From positions 784,899 to 848,898 of the forward strand of contig QGFZ01000002.1 of NCBI GenBank assembly GCA_003149065.1: a stretch of DNA of 64,000 nt, written 5' to 3'. A program made the position numbers and the translations under genes. The notes beneath the pieces are model-generated. The model had not been told where the DNA came from, did no database searches, and saw nothing but the letters and a program-made list of their open reading frames with translations. This document shows, in pieces, positions 17,564-26,243 of the stretch. The stretch comes from Ruminococcaceae bacterium R-25. Lineage in GTDB: Bacteria; Bacillota; Clostridia; Saccharofermentanales; Saccharofermentanaceae. Within the stretch, counting starts at the first letter, position 1. Each line of letters opens with the position of its first letter.

Positions 17564-18352
17564 CTATTCGTTCTTGATGTTCTTCTTGGCGAGCTTGCCC
17601 CAGTTCCTGATACCGACGAAAGCTTCGATGAGATATATCGTTTTCTTTGTGACGTAGACCGGATCGCCCTTTAAGACATACTGTGCTACTGCGATAATGT
17701 CTGTTACGATCCACCAGCCATACTGGGCTTTGTATCTGAATGCTTCAAGAAGACTTGCTACAATGCCGATCGCAAAGATCGCTGCATCGATCCACTTCAT
17801 GGCTGTTACATTCCAGCCGTACTGAGTAGCGAACTTCATCCATGTGTTGCCTGCCCAGAAGCTGAGTGCGTAGTAGACCAGTACTGTCAGTGCAATGATC
17901 GCTCCCGCAACGATCAGGTGCTGCCACCACTTAAGGACTTTGGACTTGGCAAGGAGCTTATCGTCTTCGTCCTTGTGCTTGTACCAGTTGACCCAGCTGT
18001 AGATGTTTAATGGTGTATAAACGATCACTTCGAGCCAGAATGTTGCCCATATTCCGAAGTATCCCAGGTAGATCGCGAAAACGATCGTGTTGATCATCGC
18101 GAAAGGAAAGTTCATTCTGTTTGCCTTGGCGCAGAAGAAGATGCACATGATGCCGCACAAACCGGAAATGAAATTGATTATCGCAAGCCACTGCGGTGTG
18201 CCTTCCTGAGGCTCTATCGCGTAGTAGATGGAGATGCCGAGCATGATGACACACATCAGTATCTCGTACCACTTAAGGCTCTTAAAAGCCCTGCCGATCT
18301 TAACGAATATATTCGCTTCTTTTTCTTTTATGTTTGCTGTTATACCATCCAT
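17564..18352 (-). CDS. pnuC: Nicotinamide mononucleotide/riboside transporter PnuC
   Basis: 262 residues with seven to eight membrane segments and the PnuC signatures NFISGLCGIMCIFFCAKA, TFWLEVIVYTPLNIYSWVNWYKH and YGWWIVTDIIAVAQY. PnuC imports a pyridine nucleoside, usually nicotinamide riboside, by facilitated diffusion driven by intracellular trapping. The start ATG follows TTTTGGAGGAACGGAAAAA and overlaps the 3' end of the adenylyltransferase gene by 13 bases. The operon nrtR-type regulator, NMN adenylyltransferase, PnuC makes a complete uptake-and-control unit for NAD salvage, although the kinase step is not evident. Confidence 0.9.
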   Translation of the reverse strand: MDGITANIKEKEANIFVKIGRAFKSLKWYEILMCVIMLGISIYYAIEPQEGTPQWLAIINFISGLCGIMCIFFCAKANRMNFPFAMINTIVFAIYLGYFGIWATFWLEVIVYTPLNIYSWVNWYKHKDEDDKLLAKSKVLKWWQHLIVAGAIIALTVLVYYALSFWAGNTWMKFATQYGWNVTAMKWIDAAIFAIGIVASLLEAFRYKAQYGWWIVTDIIAVAQYVLKGDPVYVTKKTIYLIEAFVGIRNWGKLAKKNIKNE

Positions 18353-18828
18353 TTTTTCCGTTCCTCCAAAATTTCCATTGCCCTTATCATTGTTCCGCTT
18401 ATAGGGTAGGTCTTGCGTTCTGCATCGACGATGATGTGAGTTGCTTCCGGATATGCCCTTGAGAAGTATTCTCCGTACTGCGGTTCGCTCGAGTAAACAT
18501 AATCCATATGCGGTACATACTGCCTTACGAGCGGTGTTTCTTTGTCCCAGTCTTCCTCGCCGTCAGGTCCTCTTAACGGGTTGTCGTCAATTATCTGAAA
18601 CTCAACGTTAGGGTAGAGGGCGCACACTTTTTTAAGCTGTTCTATGCGTGATCCGACTGTGAGCATCTCATCGTGATTGGTCTTAAGGATCCTGAGTTCG
18701 TCATCGCCGTTGATGAACATTATGACTACAACGTGGTCACACATCCTTGCTGCGGTATCGATGCAGTAAAGGTGACCCTTATGCATCGGCATGAACTTTC
18801 CGCCGTAAAAACCCTGTATCTTACCCAT
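18340..18828 (-). CDS. NadR-type nicotinamide-nucleotide adenylyltransferase
   Basis: 162 residues, a single nucleotidyltransferase domain. It has GFYGGKFMPMHKGH near the N-terminus (the GxFxPxHxGH ATP-binding motif) and ISGTMIR near the C-terminus (ISxTxxR), as in the NMNAT domain of NadR. It lacks the DNA-binding and ribosylnicotinamide kinase domains of enterobacterial NadR. It should convert NMN and ATP to NAD. It lies 3 bases after the regulator and overlaps pnuC. The absence of a fused RN kinase leaves the phosphorylation step of imported nicotinamide riboside unexplained in this operon. Confidence 0.85.
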   Translation of the reverse strand: MGKIQGFYGGKFMPMHKGHLYCIDTAARMCDHVVVIMFINGDDELRILKTNHDEMLTVGSRIEQLKKVCALYPNVEFQIIDDNPLRGPDGEEDWDKETPLVRQYVPHMDYVYSSEPQYGEYFSRAYPEATHIIVDAERKTYPISGTMIRAMEILEERKKWMV

Positions 18829-18831
18829 CTT

Positions 18832-19593
18832 TTATTCCTCGTTAAGTTTGTATAGCCTTGCCGGCTTTCCTTTCGATATGACGGTCTTTTCGAGATCTGT
18901 TGCCTTGCCTGATGAGACATAATCTCTTAAGAAGGTCTTCCTGAAATTCGGCAGATCCAATGACTTGTTCTTGATCGTCTCGTAGATCCTCTTGAGCTCT
19001 GAAATGGTGAATTCATTCTTGTTCTTTAAAAGATTGAATGCATCATCTTCGTAATCTATTCTGTTTCTTAATCTGGTTATCGCCATCTTGATTATCTCGT
19101 TGTGATCGAAAGCCAGATCGCTTTCTGTTATGGTCAATCCTTCATTGGTGAAGACGATTCCGTTCACGTCATACTTTATCTTAAAAAGCCTTGCATCCTG
19201 GGCATCGTCACCTGCCTTGATGTCTAGCATATGCTTTGGAACAAGCGCAGTGTAAGCGACTGATATGACGGTGGTCCTGGGGTCTCTTCCCAAATTGCCG
19301 AAAGTGTAGAGCTGCTTTAGATAGACGTTGTCTATGTTGGTCTCTGTCTTTAATTCTCTGGCAGCAGCTTCATCGATCGATTCTTTGCCTGCCTGGAGAA
19401 AACCTCCCGGGATAGCCCAACAGCCTTTATACGGATATTCGCCTCGCTTGATCAGAAGTATTGAGAGATCATCGGAGGAATCCAATGTGAGTACCACAAT
19501 ATCTGCCGTGACTGAAGGACGCTCGAATTCTGAAGCATCGTACTTCTTAAGGAACTCGATCTCTTCTTTTGTTGAACGCTTATTGTTTTTCAT
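18832..19593 (-). CDS. NrtR-like Nudix-domain transcriptional regulator
   Basis: 253 residues. Residues about 28-160 are a Nudix fold with GGFLQAGKES and AAARELKTETNI; the canonical REUXEE core is altered (a Thr replaces the first Glu of the EE pair and Asn replaces the Gly), so hydrolase activity is doubtful. The C-terminal 90 residues form a winged-helix-like domain (FTISELKRIYETI, NFRKTFLRDY, YKLNEE). This architecture is that of NrtR, the ADP-ribose-responsive repressor of NAD genes. Its place as first gene of an NMNAT-PnuC operon and the palindrome in its promoter support that role. The start follows AAGGAGGAGCAGCC. Confidence 0.85.
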   Translation of the reverse strand: MKNNKRSTKEEIEFLKKYDASEFERPSVTADIVVLTLDSSDDLSILLIKRGEYPYKGCWAIPGGFLQAGKESIDEAAARELKTETNIDNVYLKQLYTFGNLGRDPRTTVISVAYTALVPKHMLDIKAGDDAQDARLFKIKYDVNGIVFTNEGLTITESDLAFDHNEIIKMAITRLRNRIDYEDDAFNLLKNKNEFTISELKRIYETIKNKSLDLPNFRKTFLRDYVSSGKATDLEKTVISKGKPARLYKLNEE

Positions 19594-19628
19594 GGCTGCT
19601 CCTCCTTATGGTTATCTTAACCACTTGT

Positions 19629-19657
19629 ATTATGGTACATTTTACCATAAGTGTCAA
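19629..19657 (-). promoter_or_regulatory. NAD-salvage promoter with operator palindrome
   Basis: On the minus strand TTGACA (19652-19657) and CATAAT (19629-19634) are 17 bases apart. The spacer and the -10 are occupied by a 21-base inverted repeat (19630-19650) with arms TTATGGTA and TACCATAA and a 5-base centre. A bound protein would block polymerase. The obvious candidate is the NrtR-like product encoded 37 bases downstream. Confidence 0.75.
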
Positions 19658-19694
19658 TATGCAATTTGGAAAGGCGGGGGGACGGGGGCATAAA

Positions 19695-19736
19695 AATACC
19701 GTCCTGGCCTGCTTTTTCAGCGGCCGGGACGGTATT
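19695..19736 (-). terminator. Intrinsic terminator of the solute-binding protein gene
   Basis: On the minus strand AATACCGTCCCGGCC pairs with GGCCAGGACGGTATT around a 12-base loop and runs into TTTT. It lies 25 bases after the stop of the 800-residue lipoprotein gene. Confidence 0.85.
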
Positions 19737-19760
19737 AAAAAACAAAGTTATAAACAAGAC

Positions 19761-22163
19761 TTATCCGCGCTCATCCAGGACTTTCTGAGCTCTGTCCTGG
19801 GCGATCTTTACAACAGAAGCCAGATCCTTCTGGCCGGAAAAATAAGAAGGCATCTCTTCGATCAGGATCATGCTGATGGGTCCGTCGATTGAGTCGATGC
19901 CGGAGCACGTCATGATTATCTTTTCGAGATCATCGATGTTATTCGGCGAGAAAACAACGCGGTGATCGGGAGCGCTGCCTCCACCGAAGTATACGTCGTA
20001 ACCTGCGCCGTTAAAATAATCGAGGGCGGCTTCAGAGCCTTTGCGGAAAGCTTTTCGGTTTAATACAAAACTGTTGCTCATGGCGATGGAAGTCTGTATG
20101 TCATCAGACAACAGGATCTTAACGAATTCTCCGCAGGCATTTACATCTGCTGCCTGAGCTGAGACAGATACGGAGATGTAGGGTGAGAGCAAAGGGCCGC
20201 GGCCATCTGCTGAAGGGTAGCCGAGAATAGCTGTAGCACCCCAGTATTGTGCAATGGCAGGTAAATATCCACCCGCGCCGAAACACTGTGTTGTTATAGC
20301 AACAGCCTCAGTTTCGGAACTGTTTTGGTAGCTTGAAGTGAAATCACCCCAGGATACTGCGCGCTCGCGGACGTTTTCTTTGACGAATCTTGCGAGTTCG
20401 GCAAATTCAGGACCTGAAAAATCCGCTTTGCCGTTCTTGATGAACTTATCCGACATCCCATTGAAGACCTTTGCGAAATAGTAGGCCTGGCCGTAGGTGA
20501 TGATGTCTTCGCCGTTTAACTTGCTCTTTAAGAATTTCTCATATTCTGCTGTCGTAAATCCGACGCCTGAAGCACCGGCATTATCAGGAGAAGTCTGGAT
20601 TCCGTTAATGGTGAAACAGATGGGAAGATTATATAGCTTGCCGTCCTTTTTAGAGATGTCGATAACGTTAGTATAGTATTTGGAAGAATCAAGATTGCCG
20701 ACGAAAGGCGTAAGATCAGCAAGATAACTGCTGTTGCAAAGCTGCCCGAATGAACCTACGTTAAGAAGTATATCCGGACCTTCGCCGTTCATGATATCAA
20801 TTGCGAGCTTGTCACTCAATTTCGAATTGCTGTTAAGTTCAGCTACGAAATAATCGTCGTTGCTGGTTGCAGACATCATTTCGGTATAATCCGTTGGATC
20901 ATAACGGTTGGTTACTACGATATAGTAACTGCCGTTGGTCTCATTAAACTTGAGGATAGCCTGGCCGATCTCGCCGGTCGAATATTCTGTTGCGGAATAG
21001 AGCTCAAGAATGGTTTTTCCTGCATGCGGGTTCTTTGCTGCTTTTGTAAGTTCGATCGCGGTAAATCTGACTTTCGAAGGGCTTTCCGCATAAGAGAATA
21101 TAGAAGAGTCACTGCCCGAAAGCATGATCGAATCTCCGTTAACATCACTGATTCCAAGGGCTTCAAGCGTATTTCTATTGATTCCGCAATAACTGAAATT
21201 GAAGTATTCTTCCATCATCTTCTTTTCGAAGTTGAGCTTTAAGATACCATCTGAAGTTTTTGCATAGACGAAGCCGTCAGAACCATTGACCGCTAATGAG
21301 GATTTTGACAGGTCGAGCCATTCATATTCTTTGGCATCTGCTTTTGTGATATTCATTGTTGTAAGGTCTAACTCGTAGAATACATCGACATCAGTCTTTG
21401 CCGGAATAACGACAGTCTTGTCATCCTTTTCGGCGAAGAAATAAATGAAACTCAGTCCGGGGTTATTTTCTGTAAGATCGACATCATTTGTCTTGCCGTC
21501 CGGTGAAGTTATATGAAGAATATAGCCGCCTTCATTGGCGTCGGCATTCCAGACAGACTCGGCATCGATACTGTATCCGTTAACAACGACCGAATGGATA
21601 AAATCAGGCTGGTAAGGGTTATAGCTGTGCGTGTCTGTAACTGTGCCCGTAAGAGGATCGTACTCATTCTCGTAATACTCGTATGTGCCGGTTACATCAT
21701 CAACGACCTTGATGAATTGCGCATATATCTTTCCTTTGGAGTACTTGGCGCTGTTGACGTTATCTTTGGGATCTAAACCGTCGAGCATATTGATGCTCCT
21801 GATCGTCTTACCGGAATTTCTGTCAACAACAGTAACATTGAAAATATTATAATCACGCATGTTGATGCTGTTCCAGTCAACGGATTCAGGCAGACTATAT
21901 GTTCCGGTCGTTAGGATGATGATCTTTTCATCATCACAACCGAGCATACTCTGATCTAAAACATCAATGGATCTGTCCGGGTCGGTTACCGGGTCGATCT
22001 TCAATACTCTGCTGTCAAACCAGGGCGTATCAGCTTCAATCTTTTTGCCGCTGCTGCTCTCGCCGGTTCCGCCCTTGGATTCATTCTTTTTGCACGATGC
22101 CAAAGGCAGTGCCATGGACGCAACCAGGATACAGGCTGCGATCTTAGTAAAGCAATTTTTCAT
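19761..22163 (-). CDS. Large extracellular solute-binding-type lipoprotein
   Basis: 800 residues from the ATG at 22161-22163, preceded by AAAAAGGAGAACCGTT; the longer frame to 22193 lacks a ribosome site. Lipobox PLASC (Cys about 24). Residues about 50-400 are an all-beta region that may form a propeller. Residues about 400-800 are a family-1 solute-binding domain (EIGQAILKFNETNGSYYIVV, LAIDIMNGEGPDILLNV, GKLYNLPICFTINGI). It is twice the size of a normal binding protein. It has no adjacent permease or ATPase. The protein encoded at 60580 is a paralogue over its whole length, including the identical last residues KVLDERG. A sugar-sensing role is as likely as transport. Confidence 0.75.
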   Translation of the reverse strand: MKNCFTKIAACILVASMALPLASCKKNESKGGTGESSSGKKIEADTPWFDSRVLKIDPVTDPDRSIDVLDQSMLGCDDEKIIILTTGTYSLPESVDWNSINMRDYNIFNVTVVDRNSGKTIRSINMLDGLDPKDNVNSAKYSKGKIYAQFIKVVDDVTGTYEYYENEYDPLTGTVTDTHSYNPYQPDFIHSVVVNGYSIDAESVWNADANEGGYILHITSPDGKTNDVDLTENNPGLSFIYFFAEKDDKTVVIPAKTDVDVFYELDLTTMNITKADAKEYEWLDLSKSSLAVNGSDGFVYAKTSDGILKLNFEKKMMEEYFNFSYCGINRNTLEALGISDVNGDSIMLSGSDSSIFSYAESPSKVRFTAIELTKAAKNPHAGKTILELYSATEYSTGEIGQAILKFNETNGSYYIVVTNRYDPTDYTEMMSATSNDDYFVAELNSNSKLSDKLAIDIMNGEGPDILLNVGSFGQLCNSSYLADLTPFVGNLDSSKYYTNVIDISKKDGKLYNLPICFTINGIQTSPDNAGASGVGFTTAEYEKFLKSKLNGEDIITYGQAYYFAKVFNGMSDKFIKNGKADFSGPEFAELARFVKENVRERAVSWGDFTSSYQNSSETEAVAITTQCFGAGGYLPAIAQYWGATAILGYPSADGRGPLLSPYISVSVSAQAADVNACGEFVKILLSDDIQTSIAMSNSFVLNRKAFRKGSEAALDYFNGAGYDVYFGGGSAPDHRVVFSPNNIDDLEKIIMTCSGIDSIDGPISMILIEEMPSYFSGQKDLASVVKIAQDRAQKVLDERG

Positions 22164-22247
22164 AACGGTTCTCCTTTTTATCCCTTGAACCATTATAGGC
22201 GTGATTTAACAATATAAAAGGCGGCTTGCCTCATTGCCACAGAATTA

Positions 22248-23798
22248 TTACTTATCAGTCATCTGCTCGTAAGTTATGCCGTACTTGAGAGCAATATCTC
22301 TCGCATAAGAGCAGCAGTCGGGTTCGGCGCGCTTTAGCATGAACGTATTCTTATCGTCTTTGCGTTCCATTATGATGCTGATGATGTCTCCCTGACCGTT
22401 CCAGTTGTTCATCTCGGGAATCTCCTTTGCGAGATCGTGAAGATGTGTATTGAAGATGACGTATGAGCCCTTTTCTTTAAGGACTCTTATGAGGTCTCTG
22501 GCAAGGTAAACACCATCTGAGGATGATGTAGTTGAATAAGTCTCATTAAAGAGAATGAGAGTGTTGTCATCTGACTGACTTACGATATCCTTGACTCTTA
22601 CTGCTTCTTCACCCAGACGGCCGTAATTGATCGTGAGGTTCTCATCAATAGGGAAGTGCGTAAGGATATTCGTAAAAGGCATTCCGGTAAAGGAGTCCGC
22701 AGCAACGAACAGTCCGTGTGAAGCCATAACGGAAGCGATTCCTATAGCCTGTTCGATTATCGTCTTACCGCCTCTGTTAGGACCTGTGAGGATAAATATG
22801 CGCTCATCTTCTTTGAAGGCAAAATCATTCTTTACGATGTCCTGCACACCTTCGACCGCAAGCCTTAAATTGTATAATCCCTTGATGTCGAACCTTACAT
22901 TCTCATCGATAACAGGGAAGCAGATGTCATAACCCTTGTCTTTAAGACTTCTGCCGAATCTTGCCATTGCAAGATAGAACGTCAGACCCTCGTACATACC
23001 GGTGAGCTCTTTGGTATCGCAATCGGCATATTTGGTAAATGTTTTCTGTATATCGCTGAAGTGCTTCTTTAAGTGCTTCTGGAGCTTTGGAGCTATAGCC
23101 TGGAGAAGCGGATCGGGAACTCTTCCGAGCTTGGTTCCGGTTTCAAAAGGTGCGATCAGATTCATCGCAGTGAGCCTTTCGACAACACCGTATTTAGAGA
23201 CAAGTTTATGAGGAACGAATTCTATTGCTGCAACGTTTTCAATATTGAAATCAGTCGTGAAGTTAACAGCAACATAAGCTGCCTGTACGCCGCCCAGATC
23301 GTTCTTCATGTCTTCAAGATCCTTCTTCAATGCGGAGAAGTCTTCAGAGTTTACGGTCTTATCGAGTTCTTCGCGAAGTCTTATTAGTCCTTCGGATTTG
23401 ATCTCATGTTCATGGAGGCAGGCTGCGAGCTTTTCGGTTACGTTAGTAAAGACCATCAGTTCTCTGATGTCTTCCAAAAGATTATAGAGATTGGTCTCAT
23501 TTCTCCTCATCTGCTTATAGCTTCCGCCATAGTATTTGAGTGCCATGATGTCGTGGGAGCAATTGCTTATCTTATCGCACAGTTCTTTGTTACCGATCAG
23601 GTCCTGAACGATGCTGCTCCTGAATCTTATGTCATCAGGTTCGGAAGGTATCTGTGAGAATATCTTCATTACGATCTCACGGTCTTCCTTCATGGAACAC
23701 GCGTATGCTGCAATATCTTCCAATGCCAGATCTTTAATTGTTTCCTTCGGTAATGCTATTGTCTTCTTTGAAGAACCCTGCGAAAAGAGTATGTCCAT
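22248..23798 (-). CDS. MutS-like ATPase (no mismatch-recognition domain)
   Basis: 516 residues. It has helical core/clamp-like regions (about 1-310) and a C-terminal MutS ATPase: Walker A GPNRGGKT (about 338-345), HFPIDE, a signature region YGRLGEEAVRVKDIV and NTHLHDL. The Walker B position reads LILFNETYSTTSS where MutS has VDELGRGTS, so the Mg-coordinating Asp is Asn and the signature loop is changed. It is far shorter than MutS (about 850) and lacks domain I. It is a paralogue of the protein encoded at 38354. The role is unknown and need not be mismatch repair. Confidence 0.75.
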   Translation of the reverse strand: MDILFSQGSSKKTIALPKETIKDLALEDIAAYACSMKEDREIVMKIFSQIPSEPDDIRFRSSIVQDLIGNKELCDKISNCSHDIMALKYYGGSYKQMRRNETNLYNLLEDIRELMVFTNVTEKLAACLHEHEIKSEGLIRLREELDKTVNSEDFSALKKDLEDMKNDLGGVQAAYVAVNFTTDFNIENVAAIEFVPHKLVSKYGVVERLTAMNLIAPFETGTKLGRVPDPLLQAIAPKLQKHLKKHFSDIQKTFTKYADCDTKELTGMYEGLTFYLAMARFGRSLKDKGYDICFPVIDENVRFDIKGLYNLRLAVEGVQDIVKNDFAFKEDERIFILTGPNRGGKTIIEQAIGIASVMASHGLFVAADSFTGMPFTNILTHFPIDENLTINYGRLGEEAVRVKDIVSQSDDNTLILFNETYSTTSSSDGVYLARDLIRVLKEKGSYVIFNTHLHDLAKEIPEMNNWNGQGDIISIIMERKDDKNTFMLKRAEPDCCSYARDIALKYGITYEQMTDK

Positions 23799-23951
23799 GA
23801 TTCTGTTTTCCCCGTAAGTGCCGACGTGCCTTAAAACAACTTTTATATTCTATCATTTTCACCTGATGATTTGTGAAAGTGATAACGGTTTAAATGTTAT
23901 AATCGTATCGGTGAATTGGCTTAGCTTACGCATTTAGTATGGGGAGGAATT

Positions 23952-24428
23952 ATGGATACTTATACTTTGCTTAAATACGCATTTGCAGGTGCGGCGGTTG
24001 TCATGATAATCATTGGTATTGCCTGCAGTGGCGGAAGAAAGAGAAGCGCCGAAAAGTTCGTAGAGCAGTTCAAAAGAGAGCACAAGTATGTTGACGGTGC
24101 AGCCGGAGTAATGGTTACGGAAGCCGGGGAAGTTATCGTTAACAGAGACACCACTTTCAAGATGTGGAATGTAAAAGATATTGCTTACGTGAATTACGAT
24201 ACTACCAAAAACAGTTTTAATAATCCGAGAAGATATGTTGTTTTCCTTGATGCTGACAAAAACATCTTAGCCGGACAGTTATTCGCACCCAAAGGCAAAG
24301 TAGAGGCATACCAGAGCAGTGATTACATCTGCGTTGTAGGCGATAACCAGATCCGTGATATCCACGGATTATTATCCAGACACAATACTTATATCAAGCT
24401 CTTAAAGGACGGCGCAGAACAGTTTTGA
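23952..24428 (+). CDS. Membrane-anchored protein of unknown function
   Basis: 158 residues, start ATG after GGGGAGGAATT. One membrane segment at about residues 8-27, then a basic linker and a soluble domain of beta character (GVMVTEAGEVIVNRDTTFKMWNVKDIAYVNYD) that resembles a PH-like fold but is not recognised with confidence. Its stop overlaps the TTG start of the next gene (TTGA), so the two are coupled. Confidence 0.55.
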   Translation: MDTYTLLKYAFAGAAVVMIIIGIACSGGRKRSAEKFVEQFKREHKYVDGAAGVMVTEAGEVIVNRDTTFKMWNVKDIAYVNYDTTKNSFNNPRRYVVFLDADKNILAGQLFAPKGKVEAYQSSDYICVVGDNQIRDIHGLLSRHNTYIKLLKDGAEQF

Positions 24429-25051
24429 TCATTGCAGTTATACAGGCCGGTTCACAGTCCGGAAAGAATGAACTGATCTACAGCACAGTTAAGAAGTATG
24501 CTCCTGACGCTGAAGTAATTAACTTCGGCTGTACTGAGGATGAAAAAAACAAATTCAGCTATATAGAGATATCCATTCTGGTCGGACTTTTGTTATCAAG
24601 CAAAGCGGTTGATTTTGTCGTTACAGGCTGTTCTTCAGGTCAGGGCATGATGCTTGCGTGCAATAGCATGCCGGGTGTCTTATGCGGATATATTCCGACA
24701 CCACAGGATGCCTATCTTTTCGCGCAGATAAATGATGGTAATGCAGTGTCGCTCCCGTTGGGTGAAGAGTACACCTGGGCAGGTGAGGAGAATCTCGATA
24801 AGACTATTGCGAAGCTCTTCTCAGAGCCATTCGGACAGGGTTATCCGAAGAGTGAAGCAAAGCGGAAACTGGAAGATACAAAGCTCTTAAAGAGGATCAG
24901 ATATAATTCTCAGGTAAGCATGATCAAGCTGCTAAATACCTTAGAAAAACCGCTTTTAGATAAAGTTTTAAGGAAAAAAGAAGTAGTAGAATACATAATC
25001 GAAAATGGAAAAGACGGAGAAATAAAGTCTTTTCTAAAAGGAATAAGGTGA
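24425..25051 (+). CDS. RpiB/LacA/LacB family sugar-phosphate isomerase-like protein
   Basis: 208 residues from a TTG overlapping the preceding stop. The first 150 residues have the RpiB/LacAB fold: an N-terminal IIAVIQAGSQSGKNELI, the VDFVVTGCSSGQGMMLACNSMPGVLCG strand-loop with the family Cys-containing active-site region, and a C-terminal helical extension. The family interconverts aldose and ketose phosphates. The substrate here is not clear, and the fusion to a basic C-terminal helix (about 160-208) is unusual. The next gene begins at an overlapping GTGA, so the three genes at 23952, 24425 and 25048 form one operon. Confidence 0.7.
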   Translation: MIIAVIQAGSQSGKNELIYSTVKKYAPDAEVINFGCTEDEKNKFSYIEISILVGLLLSSKAVDFVVTGCSSGQGMMLACNSMPGVLCGYIPTPQDAYLFAQINDGNAVSLPLGEEYTWAGEENLDKTIAKLFSEPFGQGYPKSEAKRKLEDTKLLKRIRYNSQVSMIKLLNTLEKPLLDKVLRKKEVVEYIIENGKDGEIKSFLKGIR

Positions 25052-25710
25052 CAGGAATGGAAGTTCATACAGGAAAGATAATCAGTGCGCAGAAGAAACC
25101 TACGCACTTTATGTTGGCGGCAAAGATCGTGATCTTAGTTGCAACAGTTGTTCTCTATGTTATGCAGATGCTGATAGCAGTACCGCTCTTCGGAGCATTC
25201 GTCCTGGAAGAGAACTGGGGTGAACTCGACAATACACGCCTCTCGGCTGTAGGCATCCTGCTGGTTGTGGCGTTAGTATTGGATCTCGTTTCATTCATAC
25301 TCGCGATCATCGGATCAGCGAAGCAGGAAGACCCTAAGACTAAGATGACGATAATAATCAAGGCACTCTTTATTCCGTTCTTCCTGATCAACATTACACT
25401 TTATATTTTGGCTTTCATGGGAATGTTTAACCCGTTCCTTATGTGGGCGATCCCGCTCGTTATGGTTATCGGTGTCTGCCTGACATATGCTTATATGTTC
25501 ATGTCGAGCTGGCCTGACATAATCTACATGCTCATCTACACGATCAAAAGTAAAAGACGCCCAAAACTCGGAATGGTCTTGGGGCTAGTCTTTGAATTTT
25601 TCTTTGTAATCGATATCGTAGGCGCTATCCTTATAAACAAGGCATATAAGGAGAGCCTCGCCGTCCTTATCAACAAGGCATATAAAGAGAGCCTCGAAGA
25701 GACAGTCTGA
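25048..25710 (+). CDS. Multi-pass membrane protein with a tandem C-terminal duplication
   Basis: 220 residues from a GTG that overlaps the preceding stop; an ATG at 25057 is the alternative start. Five membrane segments (about 21-45, 60-82, 95-120, 128-150, 175-198). No family recognised. Near the C-terminus the 12-residue unit LINKAYKESLAV is followed by an almost exact second copy, encoded by a 36-base tandem duplication starting at 25629 and 25665. It ends at the base before the convergent Rrf2 gene. Confidence 0.55.
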   Translation: MTGMEVHTGKIISAQKKPTHFMLAAKIVILVATVVLYVMQMLIAVPLFGAFVLEENWGELDNTRLSAVGILLVVALVLDLVSFILAIIGSAKQEDPKTKMTIIIKALFIPFFLINITLYILAFMGMFNPFLMWAIPLVMVIGVCLTYAYMFMSSWPDIIYMLIYTIKSKRRPKLGMVLGLVFEFFFVIDIVGAILINKAYKESLAVLINKAYKESLEETV

Positions 25711-26106
25711 TCAGAGAAGATCGCTTAGTTTCTTACCATACAGATAATCGTGAACGATTCCGTCGAACTCTTTCCACATGGGAAGAGTTTCGCATTTTTT
25801 GCGCCTTGTACAGTCGTAATTCTTGTCTGCAAGGCAAGCGACGGAACAGATAGTTCCTTCCATAAGAGTCAGTATTTCACCGACAGTATACTTCTCCGGC
25901 TTCTTAACGAGCTTATAGCCGCCGCCTTTGCCGCTTAAGCCCTTGATGAGTCCGCCTTCGACCATCTGCTTTACGATTATCTCCAGATATTTCTTGGAAA
26001 TCTCCTGTCTCTCAGCTATATCCTTGAGCGGAATATAGTTGCCGTCATTGTGCTGTGCCAGGTCGATCATTACGCGCAGGCCGTATCTTCCTCTAGTCGA
26101 GATCAT
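25711..26106 (-). CDS. Rrf2 family transcriptional regulator (CymR/IscR type)
   Basis: 131 residues from the ATG at 26104-26106, which follows GGGGGATATAG; an ATG at 26121 would add five residues. MISTRGRYGLRVMIDLA and the helix-turn-helix QEISKKYLEIIVKQM are classic Rrf2. The cysteine region is CSVACLADKNYDCTRRKKC, which could bind an Fe-S cluster as in IscR. It is divergent from iscS-iscU. Palindromes containing TTGACA occur at the iscS promoter and at two further sulfur promoters, so this is the likely regulator of the whole block, in the role of CymR in Bacillus. A half-site in its own promoter suggests autoregulation. Confidence 0.88.
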   Translation of the reverse strand: MISTRGRYGLRVMIDLAQHNDGNYIPLKDIAERQEISKKYLEIIVKQMVEGGLIKGLSGKGGGYKLVKKPEKYTVGEILTLMEGTICSVACLADKNYDCTRRKKCETLPMWKEFDGIVHDYLYGKKLSDLL

Positions 26107-26138
26107 ATCTATATCCCCCATAAGTTTTCATTTCACCC

Positions 26139-26168
26139 ATTATAACAGTAGGTAAAAGGGTAAATCAA
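26139..26168 (-). promoter_or_regulatory. Promoter of the Rrf2 gene with a half-operator
   Basis: On the minus strand TTGATT (26163-26168) and TATAAT (26139-26144) are 18 bases apart. Between them TTACCTACTG (26147-26156) resembles one arm of the palindrome found at 26178, 27831 and 34033. Confidence 0.55.
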
Positions 26169-26176
26169 TACCATAA

Positions 26177-26210
26177 ACCTATTGACATAGTAGGAAATAG
26201 GTATTACCAT
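26177..26210 (+). promoter_or_regulatory. iscS promoter with Rrf2-type operator
   Basis: TTGACA (26182-26187) and TACCAT (26205-26210) are 17 bases apart. The -35 is embedded in the imperfect palindrome CCTATTGACATAGTAGG (26178-26194). A further AATAGGT follows on the right, giving a second inverted pair with ACCTATT. Confidence 0.75.
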
Positions 26211-26243
26211 ATCGCCAGACATGTACAAGAGAGGAGAATTACC

